Part shown: positions 1 through 10,147 of the stretch, in pieces
Position numbering within the stretch: position 1 is the first letter of the stretch
Layout: each line of letters begins with the position of its first letter
Origin: Hortaea werneckii
Lineage: Eukaryota; Ascomycota; Dothideomycetes; Mycosphaerellales; Teratosphaeriaceae
Assembly (NCBI GenBank): GCA_037044905.1
Contig: JBAOKB010000172.1
Location: 31,923-95,922, forward strand
Direction of reading: 5' to 3'
DNA length: 64,000 bases
The notes under the pieces: model-generated
What the model saw: only the letters and a program-made list of their open reading frames with translations
The model's database searches: none
Told to the model about the DNA's origin: nothing
Translations under genes and position numbers: made by a program

Positions 1-1723
1 CGCTTACAGCGTCGTTGCATTCATTCTTGCAGAAACGGGAATTGAACTGAAACAGGAAGCCTTCTTCGAGACCAGTACCTTACTCATCACCCTGGTACTC
101 TTCGGCCGACTCGTCGCTGCCATTGCCCGCGTACGCGCCATCCGCGCCGTTTCTCTGCGCTCATTGCAAGTCGACACGTCGTTGCTTCAGCATCCTGACA
201 ACCGGACGACCGAAATCGACAGCCGCCTCCTACATTTTGGTGACACAATCCTCATACGCGCGCACTCCCGCATTGTTACGGACGGGACTCTTATCTCAGG
301 TGTCAGCGCAGTCGACGAGTCTATGCTTACAGGAGAGGCCATACCCATTACGAAACAGCAAGGCGATGCCGTCATTGCTGGTACTATCAACGGCGAGGGA
401 GTCTTGCACGTCCGAATCACACGCCTGCACGGCGCGAACAGCATCAGCGACATCGCCAAATCTGTCGAGGATGCCCTTGGAGTCAAGCCGCGGGTCCAGG
501 ATTTAGCAGATCGAGTCGCTTCGTGGTTTGTCCCGGCTGTGGTCACGATAGCGGCTATCGTCTTTGCCATCTGGATTGGCCTTGCACTCACGATTCGAAG
601 CGAAAATGGTGGAGGTGCCGTCGGTACAGCCATTACTTACGCTATCGCTGTGCTTGCTGTTTCGTGCCCCTGCGCGCTTGGACTTGCGGTGCCGATGGTC
701 TTGGTGATTGCCGGAGGCGTTGCAGCGCGCCAGGGTGTGGTGATCAAAGCGGCCGATGCTACTGAGCGGGCCTTTAAGGTAACTGATGTTGTGTTTGATA
801 AGACTGGCACGTTAACTAGGGGAGATCTTCGTGTTGTTCGTGAGGAGGCATTGAGCGACAGAACCACGAGAGACGAGGCACTGGCCATGGCTAAGGCGCT
901 TGTGAAGGACGACAGCCATCCAGTTTCCAAGGCCATCGCTGCGCATCTTAGTGACTTGCCATCAGATGTGACATCTTTGGACCATGCAAAATCCATTCCC
1001 GGCTCGGGCATCCAAGCTGAATGGAACGGCCGTATCGTCAAAGCAGGCAACCCTTTCTGGCTCGGCATGGAAGATAACGCTATCGTCACCCAGCTCCTTG
1101 ATCAAGGCATGACTTGTTTCTGTATAAACATCAACAATATCCCGGTTCTTGCTATAGGACTCGAAAGCACACTCCGCGACGAAGCGACAGCGGTTCTCAA
1201 CTTGCTCCGCAACCGCAATATCACTCCCCACATTGTGAGCGGCGATCATGCTCGCGCCGTTGAAGCTGTCGCTCGTTCCTTGGACATCGGACTTCCAAAC
1301 ACGACTTCTCGTCGCTCCCCTGTTCAAAAGAAAGAATACGTCAGCAAGCTTCAAGCAAGCGGCAAAATCGTCCTCTTCTGTGGCGATGGCACCAACGACG
1401 CAATTGCGCTTGCCCAAGCTAATGTCGGTGTGCAACTTGGCTCCGCATCTGATGTCGCTGGGGCCGTTGCAGACGTCGTCTTGCTTAGAGGGCTAGACGG
1501 GGTGTTGGTCTTGCTCGATGTTTCCAAGCGAGCTTTTGTGCGCATCTCGTTCAATTTCGTCTGGTCGGCTGTTTACAACGTCTTTGCTATTTTGCTGGCT
1601 GCCGGTGCGTTTGTGAAGTTCAGGATCCCGCCGGCATATGCTGGGCTCGGGGAGATCGTGAGTGTGGGACCGGTCATTTTGGCTGCTGTGTCCATGCTGG
1701 CGGGCAACGGTAACAGGAGTTGA
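1..1723 (+). CDS. P1B-type heavy-metal ATPase, CrpA/PCA1-like (5'-truncated by window)
   Basis: C-terminal 573 residues (600-1172 of the full protein, see the copy at 20348) of a metal-exporting P-type ATPase. The frame enters the window inside transmembrane helix 3. Visible are the actuator TGE, the metal-site CPC in helix 6, the phosphorylation motif DKTGT, the HP of the nucleotide-binding domain and GDGTND of the hinge. These are in the usual order and unbroken, ending at TGA 1721-1723. The upstream part lies outside the window, so I cannot say whether this copy has an intact N-terminus. The sequence through the stop and 3' flank equals the two downstream copies. Confidence 0.95.
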   Translation, partial: AYSVVAFILAETGIELKQEAFFETSTLLITLVLFGRLVAAIARVRAIRAVSLRSLQVDTSLLQHPDNRTTEIDSRLLHFGDTILIRAHSRIVTDGTLISGVSAVDESMLTGEAIPITKQQGDAVIAGTINGEGVLHVRITRLHGANSISDIAKSVEDALGVKPRVQDLADRVASWFVPAVVTIAAIVFAIWIGLALTIRSENGGGAVGTAITYAIAVLAVSCPCALGLAVPMVLVIAGGVAARQGVVIKAADATERAFKVTDVVFDKTGTLTRGDLRVVREEALSDRTTRDEALAMAKALVKDDSHPVSKAIAAHLSDLPSDVTSLDHAKSIPGSGIQAEWNGRIVKAGNPFWLGMEDNAIVTQLLDQGMTCFCININNIPVLAIGLESTLRDEATAVLNLLRNRNITPHIVSGDHARAVEAVARSLDIGLPNTTSRRSPVQKKEYVSKLQASGKIVLFCGDGTNDAIALAQANVGVQLGSASDVAGAVADVVLLRGLDGVLVLLDVSKRAFVRISFNFVWSAVYNVFAILLAAGAFVKFRIPPAYAGLGEIVSVGPVILAAVSMLAGNGNRS

Positions 1724-2019
1724 GCGGCCGATGTTTGCTTCCTGTGGGATTGGATTTGTTCTTCAGCAGAAATTAACACAGGCTGTATCACGGGTGAGAG
1801 CAGTGCCAAGCGCCTTGATCGCCGCCTATTTGCAAGTCTTAGCGTATGCGGCAGGATTCATGACATCTGTCACTTTGGCTCTTCGCAGTGCGCTACAGTA
1901 AACTCCAGACGCTCCAGCGCGACGCTGACGATTCTGGCGCAAAGAAAACACGAAGCACCACTGCTGAGGCTAAGACGGCTCCTCTTACAACGTAACGTTT
2001 CTGTATGTAAACCAGTATT

Positions 2020-2226
2020 TCAGACATCCTCAGCATCGCGCGTCGAATATTTAGAGATCTCAGGACCATCCATCAAGCTCTTCATGCATGTCTTCACTCT
2101 CTCAGCCCTTTCTTCGTCAACAAACTCTTGGTCCAGCGTGCTCTGAAGTAATGTCAGTGTCTTGCTTAAGTCTGTAATCGCGTACGTGCTGCCAATGTCC
2201 GAGTCGTAGTTTCCGTAGCCGTCGTA
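2020..2226 (-). pseudogene. Coding relic, 68 residues to a stop, family unknown (unit A)
   Basis: On the minus strand a frame of 68 codons without an early ATG reads as normal protein (acidic, amphipathic, for example EFVDEERAERV and a GYGNYDSDIG start) and ends in TGA at 2020-2022. It is preceded directly by TAA with no splice acceptor. It looks like the 3' end of a truncated gene just downstream of the ATPase and convergent with it. I do not recognise the family. Confidence 0.4.
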
Positions 2227-2828
2227 TTAGGATAACGTTAGCCAACCCTGGCAAAACTGCCGAGGGAGGCTATACCGGCTGCGGTTCCTACAGCTTCCAT
2301 GACATCAGCACAACACCAATGGTGGCGAGTCTGATAACTGTCTGACGGGCCGAGGAACCGAGTCTAGGCGCACAGAGATCTCGGGACGGGCCGTAAGACA
2401 CAGCGGAGCTTTAACGTCACACCCAAGATCCGCCGACAATGGCGGTCAAGCTCAACGTACCGCTGTCTTGTAAACTGTACAGTATTAATTTACAAAGCTG
2501 TTGCAATCGCAAATCGTCGTCTATATCCAGTCGAGCCATCCCGCAGGTTGTGACATGGTGCGAAGACGTCGCTATTTGTATAGATTGTGGTATGCAAGTG
2601 AGTGTTCTGTTCGTAGAATCTGATAGAAGTCTTTGGAACAATGGTCACGTGCATTGTTGCGACGTGTTGTCCTCCTGTTGGCGTCGTCACCCTGGGTTCG
2701 ACACCTTCACATCACTGGTTTCTCACGCGCGCCTGTCTCTACCACTGATCAACGCAGGTATTCGTGGCAGATCGCATGCTGTAGATCACATTTGGGCTCC
2801 ACGGTGCGCCCGGCCCGGTGTAAGCGCT
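2227..2828. other. Intergenic, no supported gene
   Basis: About 600 bp between the coding relic and the next gene. A plus-strand frame is open from 2439 into that gene, but its first 130 codons have unremarkable composition and no recognisable motif, so I treat them as non-coding or 5' leader. Equivalent stretches: 24437-25038 and 46637-47238. Confidence 0.5.
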
Positions 2829-4240
2829 ATGGAAATTCCGTTCCACGATCCCTTCAACGGTGACGCCACCTCCGCGTTCGACGATCCTGACGCCTTAGGT
2901 TTCTTCTGGGATGAGCTCAATGCGGGCGATCTGACCCAGCCGTGTCCACAGTCTACCGACCCTCCCACCGAACCTCACACGCTTCAGCAACAGGAAGAGG
3001 AAGAAGATGAGTGTCAGGATGGGAAGAGCAAGTGGAACAGGGAGGCCAGCTCCTTCTACAAGAATGGGATGGCACCGCCGAACCACCTGTGGACACGCTG
3101 CGCTACACTGTAGAATGGAAGGCTGTGCTGAAGACTAAAAGGCTAGGCATGAACACTGAAGAGGACATATTCTTAAGCCCCAAGGCTCTCTGGGATGCCA
3201 CCCTCCAACATAGCCTGGATACATCACTGGAACGGGAGTTCTCGCAGCAGAATCGGCCCGAGCCTTGTAACACCCTTGTAGTAGTATCAGTGAGCAAGCG
3301 CGCCGAGCGTGATCTCACGAAAGAGTTCGTAGGTCTCGACGTTGATTGGTCTCTCATCGGAGAAAAGCTCGAGTCGTGGGCCTGCCACTTTCGGGAGGGT
3401 AAACGTCTACTTGTCAAGATCACTTTCCGCTTTCGGCCGCGCAATGCAGCCCCGCAGACCAATCCTGGACGGGGAGGGCGGCAGTCTGCAACTCGACGCC
3501 AACGTCACCAACAGGCCCTACAACAAGACGCTGAAATGCACGCTAGCGGGGAAGGCGCGCATTGGCGAGCGGTATATAGGACCATGCGTTGCCCCGGCCG
3601 TCCGTGTAATAACAACCAAGGTCATTGTTGGCGAGACCCACACGGTGGGAAACATTACAAGCTGTTGACCGCCCACATGAGGAAGCTCGTCACTCACATG
3701 AACGAAGGCAACAAGTTTGAAAGCCATCACGACGTTCCGGACACTATCCGCCAGCAGCTATATGCAGAGGCTGACCAACGCACCGTCGCACATCGAGTTA
3801 CGAGACCACCAAATCCTAGGGTGGCTCAAGTGCGAATGTGTGAATCTTCTCCAGCGTCGGAGCATGGAGGTCAACAATGCTCCCCCGAACGGACGCCACC
3901 AACACTCGTTGCTACCCCTAGGCCGATTGTATTGGATCCTCTGGATATTCCCGGCTCTCACGGGAAGGCCATACAAGACTACGTCAAATGGCAGCAAGAC
4001 CAGGCTGATTCACAAGAGTGGATTGGCCAATTTGCAAAAGCTGGAGACATTCTCATAACTCAAGGCTTCAGACTGAACTTATTCTATCAAACGCAACGCC
4101 TTGATTTGCTTACGGAGGGAGGAGTTTTGCAGGGAATAGCGGAGTCATTTCATAATGATCTTCCACAATGGGCACCGGAATATAGTCAGAAGTTTGAGGA
4201 AAGCCAGATCTACAGTCGTGAGACGCCCGGCTACATTTGA
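2829..4240 (+). CDS. Hypothetical fungal protein, split over two frames (unit A)
   Basis: I do not recognise a named domain. From ATG 2829 an acidic N-terminus (poly-E around 2990-3010) reads in one frame to about 3017, then coding continues in another frame to TGA 4238-4240. One missing base near 3018-3019 would join the frames; alternatively an intron could end at the CAG at 3015-3017, but no good donor is visible. The second part has a compact region rich in charged residues (about 3100-3430), a basic Arg/Gln linker, then a Cys/His-containing segment (CPGRPC, GHCW, about 3590-3640) that could bind metal. The last 10 bp overlap the 3' end of the convergent transposase, which suggests the transposon landed in or beside this gene's 3' end. 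Confidence 0.55.
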
Positions 4241-5214
4241 TAGAGGTGATCGATAGATAATCCAGAGTTTCTAAAGTGTCCTTGTGCGCTCTTGACGTCG
4301 CTTCCCACCAGGCCAACTGCCCATCTTAGGAATTCCCCGAAATTGTCAAAATTGTGCGCCTGCTTCCGCCAATTACGACGAACAAACGCTTTGAGCTGTG
4401 AGAACAACTCTTCAATAGGGTTCAGGTCAGGAGAATAGGGTGATAAGAAAAGTAGCATAACACCGGCTTCGTCGCAAAACTCCTTGATCAAGGCACCCTG
4501 ATGAAAGGACGCATTATCCATCACAAGAACAGAGTTTGGCTCAGGCCAACGCCCACACATGGGTAACAGCTCTTTGATGAAGTCTGCGAAAAATTCACCA
4601 TCAGTCGATCCTTGGTATATCCGAGAGTGTAAGACCCCGCTCTGCGTATATGCTGGCAAGATCTGATGTCTTTCCTCACGATGAAACCTGGCGGTCTGGA
4701 CGGCGGGCATACCTCGAGGCGCCCAGCCTGTGCGCCGCACGCCAGCTAGTGTATCACAACCAGACTCATCCACAAAGACAAGCTGGTAAGATTTGTATTC
4801 TGAGAGCTCGCGCAGGCATGCGTCACGTAGATCTGGATCTCTCTCACACGCCACCCGTTGCGTCTTTTTCTTCGACCAGTCACAGGATTTTAGCGACCTG
4901 CGAACGCTGTCTTCGGAGACGCTCAACTCAAACTCTTCCCAGACAAATTCTGCCATCTCGTCAAGGTACAAGTCTGGCTTGATGAGAAGGCAATCCAGTA
5001 GCGCGGCGAGGACATGTGGAAGTATGCGCGACCGCCGTCCGCCGGCAGCTTTTGGCGCGCTTGGGGCCCCGAAGGCCCGAAGGTTGGCACGGACTCTAGT
5101 GACGGTGCGTGTGCTGCAGCTGGCAATATCGGCAATGTCCCTGTCGCTTAGCAAACTCGACCGAATCATCTCATACAATTGACTTCTCTGGGACTGTGCA
5201 AGGTGAGGCGCCAT
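4231..5214 (-). CDS. Tc1/IS630-type DDE transposase (unit A)
   Basis: 327-residue cut-and-paste transposase, full length for the family and with no internal stop. An N-terminal helix-turn-helix region (about residues 10-50) is followed by the winged-helix-like part. The catalytic DDE core has D149 (in VFVDESG), D233 (in VMDNASFH) and E268 (in SPDLNPIEE). Exactly 34 residues separate the second D and the E, the Tc1 DD34E spacing. The ATG at 5214 is the first in frame. The gene is convergent with the unidentified gene ending at 4240. It could be active, although the missing left terminal repeat argues against an autonomous element. Confidence 0.93.
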   Translation of the reverse strand: MAPHLAQSQRSQLYEMIRSSLLSDRDIADIASCSTRTVTRVRANLRAFGAPSAPKAAGGRRSRILPHVLAALLDCLLIKPDLYLDEMAEFVWEEFELSVSEDSVRRSLKSCDWSKKKTQRVACERDPDLRDACLRELSEYKSYQLVFVDESGCDTLAGVRRTGWAPRGMPAVQTARFHREERHQILPAYTQSGVLHSRIYQGSTDGEFFADFIKELLPMCGRWPEPNSVLVMDNASFHQGALIKEFCDEAGVMLLFLSPYSPDLNPIEELFSQLKAFVRRNWRKQAHNFDNFGEFLRWAVGLVGSDVKSAQGHFRNSGLSIDHLYQM

Positions 5215-5478
5215 GGTTCATGCCGGCATGATTTTTAGGGCTTTCGGGGATGGCTTCAGTAGTCATGCTCGGAACGATACGGAACAAGGCTTGGCGAGCA
5301 AGCTGTACAAACTTTATATATAAGCCAAAAACTTAATATATGTGTTTGAACCAGGAGATATACTTGTTCTCGAGACACGAGATATATCATTTACGCAAAG
5401 AAGATATATGAGCTACAAACAGCTAATATATGCGGATTTGACTCAATCTATAAGACCTCGAGAGGACACTGCAATCGC
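4231..5478 (-). mobile_element. Tc1/mariner-type DNA transposon (unit A)
   Basis: Transposase gene plus a 5' non-coding end of about 260 bp. That end (5215-5478) holds a 14-bp palindrome at 5218-5231 (TCATGCCGGCATGA) and an array of TATATA-containing motifs spaced 20-25 bp (5300-5440). It finishes with a GGACACTGCAATCG-like terminus near 5478. The right limit is set by homology to a second, inverted end at 19622 onward: in two ungapped blocks 39 of 53 and 38 of 49 bases match, and similarity resumes at the terminal motif. I found no matching terminal repeat to the left of 4231, so the left end may be truncated or diverged. Confidence 0.7.
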
Positions 5479-5772
5479 CGGTACCAGGTAATTACTAATA
5501 TTTCGTAAGTAGTAAGAATAAAGCTATTAGAGATAGACCTCTAAGTTTTAAAGAAATCGACTTCTTAAGAGTAAAGGAATCGACTTTACCCCCTTTAGGG
5601 TTAGACTCTAACGCTTACCTAAAAGCAAACGAATCGACTTAATTTGTCCTAATACTAATAGTAGTATACTAAGTTATAAATTAGATTAATAAATGTTAAG
5701 CTAAAATTTATGTCCCTACCTTAGAAGAAGAACGACCGAGTTTTTGGCGTAAGCGATAGGACTACGGTACAT
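5479..5772. other. AT-rich island with repeated AATCGACTT motifs
   Basis: About 290 bp, markedly richer in A+T and in TpA than its surroundings. It contains three near-copies of AATCGACTT (5554-5563, 5577-5586, 5631-5640) and a short TTAGGGTTAG stretch at 5596-5605. No gene is visible. It lies between the transposon and the 3' end of the HET gene. The composition resembles old RIP-mutated sequence, but there is no template to prove it. Equivalents: 27689-27982 and 49889-50182. Confidence 0.6.
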
Positions 5773-8757
5773 TTATACTAGGTTATATCTTCCCGAAGGA
5801 ATTATCGAGAATGGCCACATGCCTTGCACTTGGCCTTTGGCCTCAAACTTATAAGTGTCCTCGATCTTCGATTCTCCGTCTCGCTCGGCGGGCTCCACAA
5901 CCCAGGACACGCTCATGCCCCGTAATCGAGATCTTGGAACAGCTTCCAAGACCATCTGCAGAGGCGACAGCACCATGATCTTGCCGTTGATATCGCCGTC
6001 TATGTCGAAGATGGCGCGGCGTTTGTGCCTGTCAGTCATGTCGCCGAGCCTCTTTCCTTCGGCAAGGCCCGTGAGCATTAGTACTGACTGGACGGTGTTG
6101 CGGGTGCGCAGACCTGTGTCGCCTTCACGAAGATCAAAATCTGGGCAATGCGTGTGGCATTGTAGATGTCGATTACTGTGCTTGGTAATGCGGGATGCTT
6201 GGATCAGAGCTTCGCCGTGGCTGACTGGTGGAGCTCCCGCTGAATGAGTCATGTATGCGTCCGGAGAATCAGGCGGTCGATATATGTTTCTCACCTGGGC
6301 TTTACCAGAAGCATTGCTAGCCGGGTCAATCTGTAACAGCACCATGTCCGTTTCATGGGGGCTATCAAAGCCCCATGGATTGGTCGTTTGTCGGATTGGG
6401 TGTCCTGACCAGAAACCGCCTTTGTCCATGATCCTGTCCACAAACCATGACTGCAGAGGACACCGGTCTGTGCTTGCATCGAGGAGGAACATATTGCGCG
6501 ACGCATCTGCATCCAAGCCCAATGGAACCTGAGCCACTGATTCGATGATATCGCTTTTCCAATAATCGTTGAGATCTTCCTGATATATAGGGCTGGTGCT
6601 GAATTGCCCTGCTCTACGAACCTGTGCGGAACCTAAAGAGCTGTCGGGACCTCGCCAGCGCCAATCCGATGTTGAGTTGAGTATCGCGTTGGCCAGATCC
6701 TCTTCTTCATGTGTCCTGAGGTACGTGATGACTTCATGAAGGATGAACGTGGTCGCGCTTTCTAGCGTTCCGTAATTGGGGCGAAAGCGTCCTTTTAATG
6801 ATCTGAGGCTCGTCCAAGGTTGGCGGTATTTTTCTTGAATCTCTTTCAGATCAATGAACTCGCTGACACGCCAGAGTAAGACAGAGAAGCAGAGACCCTC
6901 CTCTAGCAGCCCTCCGAATTCGGCTGCTTTCGTGGCGGCGGTTCGTCCTTGGGGATCCCATTCGGTGTCTTGAGCCACGCATGTGTTTTGTCGTATGAAA
7001 GACCCCATCCAAGAAAAGTCGTTCGTTCGTTGACTAGGATTCATTGCTGCTCTGTGGTCAGATAGACGCTATGTTTTAGGCTTGGAACCAGCAACGGATA
7101 CTTACTGGGATGAAGCGGTGATTCATATAGCTGGGGCACCAGGAGGGAAAAGTCTCCATTTGCCAGCGACAGCGCAATTACACACGTATACAGGCTCTCT
7201 TGAGTGTGCGCCAGGACTGAAGTATTCAGTCTGAAATCGTAGTCGCACATGTTTCCAAGAATAGCGAGCTTGTCTGCTGGTTCATGCAAATTGCGCAGCC
7301 TCAAATACGGCAATGCCATTGCAGCACTGCATGTACGTCTCGTCTCCGCTTTGTATGTGCGTTGAATCAGAGACTCTTCTGTCTCGACAAATTTCTGGCT
7401 TGCTCGGTTGGGCTGAGGGGGGTGAAACCAGTCAATGAGCTCTTTTATCCTCGGTAGATTCTGTGGGTTGAGCCAGGATCCATCTCTTGTTAGAGTCTCC
7501 CTGGTCTCTGTTTCCATCCTATCCCAATCCCGACGCCACTCGTCACGGTCAAGAATTTTGGGGGCTTCGACGCAAGCTTGGAGACAAACCTGCATCTTGT
7601 CCAGTTTTATCGCCAACTCACTTTCTGATGCGTCTTGCGAAATCAGATGCCAGCCATTGAGCACTACATTGTACAATTGCTGACGCGGAAAGAGCAAGAG
7701 CATGTTTCCGCTTGACGCAAACGCCTCTTGCAAGATCCAAGCTCTCGTGTTCCAGGAATCACCAACCACCAAGGTGACAGCTTCGCGTATGATTTTTCTC
7801 TCAACACAGATTGCGGTAAGGTTCCCGAACCTAGCCTGACTTAAGCCTGTGGCCACAGGAACTGACTTCCCCGATTTCATTTGGTAGTGAATCATAAGGG
7901 TGTAGAGGTGTTGTGGTTGGAGATGGACGTTAAGGAGCCCGATCGAGGTATGTGCGTTCTGGTATACGTAATCCATTGCTTGGATGGCCAGTTCTTTTTC
8001 TTGTGGCTTATCCTGCTCAATGCATTCCTATCAAGAAGATAGTCAATCTTATTTGCTGCGTCGAAGAGTAACAAAGACGTACCTGGTCGATCCATATCAT
8101 CCTGAACCCGTTTTCTCGAGCAAACGCCACAATTCGATCCAATATCTCGTTTGCAGCTCTGGCATCACGTACTGTACCATCTTCCTCCACAACCTGATAC
8201 GGTTGCTGTTCTGCCGTCTTTCGAGCATCACTCCAGCGATATGACACTGCGACGAAATGGTCACATTTTCGAAGTGAAGCTTGCTGTAGTCGGCGAATGC
8301 GAAACCTTTTCACCTGCCGGCCATTTGGAAATAGAGGGATGCGACGACACTCGACGCACGTGCGTTGGCACACGTGAACACAGCCGCCACTGTATTCGAA
8401 CACTCTCTTCTCCCCATCAATGACAGCCTCAAGCTGTATGGGTTGCGAACCTTTGATCTCGCATAGTCTGCAGTGCCCAGTGCCCAACTCACGCACCAAA
8501 CGCTCTTGCGAATCGGATTCTGTTGGAGTTGAAGCATTGATGTAGTCGCTATTCAAAGCACCATCATCGGCATTTGGATATTCTTCGTCCCCACCATCAT
8601 CAAACGTTAGAAAACGAAGGTTTGAGGCCCAGTGGATAGCATGACTTCTTTGGACGCGGTGCGACAAGATGTCTCCCAATTTGTCATGCAACCAAATCTC
8701 GACCGCGCTTCCTATATCGTCCTGCATCACTGATCTGCTCCGTTCAGCGCTTGCCAT
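5773..8757 (-). CDS. HET-domain (heterokaryon incompatibility) protein (unit A)
   Basis: Predicted 956 residues from three exons: 8757-8083, 8027-7106, 7046-5773. Intron 1 (8028-8082) starts GTACGT and ends TAG; intron 2 (7047-7105) starts GTAAGT and ends CAG. Joining them restores one frame across the whole gene. HET domain at about residues 168-326: AVSYRW at 170-175, a WIDQECIEQ-type motif at 222-230 followed by the conserved EK...MDYVYQNA stretch, and RAWILQE at 320-326. Upstream is a Cys-rich region (CRLC and CVEC, about 96-137). HET proteins mediate non-self recognition and cell death after hyphal fusion in Pezizomycotina; here the role is inferred from the domain alone. The C-terminal 420 residues have no repeat or motif that I recognise. 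Confidence 0.88.
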
Positions 8758-8790
8758 ATCGTAGCACGGCTTTTTCAGGCGACAGTCGAA

Positions 8791-8900
8791 GAAAGCAAAT
8801 CAGTAACGGAAATGGATGTCAGCATATAGTCGAACAAAATGCAATGAAAGCAAATCAGAAACGCAAATGGATGTCAGCATGTAGTCGAACAAAACGCAAT
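8791..8900. repeat. 55-bp tandem duplication upstream of HET gene (unit A)
   Basis: Two adjacent 55-bp copies (8791-8845 and 8846-8900) differing at four positions. Each contains an ATGGATGTCAGCAT core. They start 34 bp upstream of the HET ATG (minus strand), so they lie in its promoter or 5' leader and could duplicate a regulatory site. Confidence 0.9.
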
Positions 8901-10147
8901 GACGACGATTCCCCGCGAGTTGGCTTCTGCCCCTCCCACTCCTCCCCTTGGGGGCTTTGGAGCTGCTTAAAACAGCTGAGTGGCGAAGTACAGAAGTGTC
9001 TTGTGGATGACATAGGCATGGTCTAGACTGTCAGGATCTCGAACGCCGGGTCGCAAGATACCGTCGTCGACGCTGCACGTCAGACCCTCTGGCGAATAAG
9101 CGATAATCCGTAAAGGCAGAATGATCTACTTCCTGATATGATTGGATAGCCATAATGAGGCTGACGAATAGTGCTCTTCACAGGGCAGCTATGCATATGC
9201 GAACCAGCTTCCTTAGGCGAAGAGACAGAAGATATCGGAGCTCTCCATTGGTCGTGATATTCCCGCCTTTTTTGTGTTGGGAGCTGATGCAGCTACAACA
9301 GCGGGGTAATCAAAAGTTGTTGCCATCACAATGAAAGTTGCGGCTATGCGCGTTACGTGGTATGCGCAACTTGACTGCTCCCGGCCACAGTATTTTCTGA
9401 ATTGCCGATCCAAGGAGTACGCAGGCGATAGGATTCGAGATTTGGATGCCATCGTTGGGAAAGCTCCTCATCTCCATCTGTCCAGCCTAAAACTAAGCGA
9501 AAAAAGAGCGTGCGCGAAACGTAGGGCGACCTCGCTACAGGTGATCCACTAACATTGTAGGTTAGGTTTAGTAGTGCGTTTAGGAGGTGAAAACACATCT
9601 CAGCTCTGCGGTAGCGGTCATCTGCGAGGAACCGGAACCTCAGCACTAGTGCGTCGGGAGTTTGCACGCTGGGTAGATAAACAATGAACCTATGAAGGAT
9701 CTCTCTCTTGATGCGCATTCCATAGATACGATGGGAGAAGCCGGTTGCTCAAGGTCAAGGTCTGGGTCTTGAGAATGGTCGCAATTCGTTGGTCCTCCCG
9801 GGGCTTTGTTGTAGATTCTCTACTAATAATTCTAAGCTTTACAGGAGCACCTGAAAAAGAAGAACGTCCTATACATCGCTATGTGTATTACGCGTTCCGA
9901 GCTTAACCACGATGGTCCCTCCTCCTTCGACGGTATGCTAATTACCCCTCAGGAACCCCGGTTGCACACCGGCATAGATGCCCACGAGGGGTATTGTGGG
10001 AAGTCGATAAGTTTGACTGATTTGCCTTCCTCTATTCGTACATAGCGCTGGTTTGTAGAAAGAACCCTTCGCGCAGATTCCTTCCGTCTCTCCTAGGCGC
10101 TTCTATACCACGTCATCTTCTTCCTACACGTATTCTACAATCACCAT
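8901..10147. other. 1.2-kb region without a supported gene
   Basis: Short protein-like frames occur on the minus strand (52 codons at 8967-9125; 121 codons at 9353-9718; about 45 codons near 9955-10100). None has a convincing start, splice site or motif. They may be decayed gene pieces. Equivalents: 31111-32357 and 53311-54557. Confidence 0.4.

Noticed and set aside
187..633. Long minus-strand frames antisense to the ATPase (also at 637-1089, 962-1435 and their copies)
   Set aside because: They mirror the codon structure of the ATPase on the opposite strand and have no family resemblance.
5596..5605. Interstitial telomere-like TTAGGGTTAG (also a GGGGCTAGGGTT stretch near 11300)
   Set aside because: Only one and a half repeats; expected by chance and not evidence of a telomere fusion.
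8967..9125. 52-codon minus-strand protein-like stretch upstream of the HET gene
   Set aside because: It reads plausibly but has no start codon, no clear splice site and no recognised family; too short to call.
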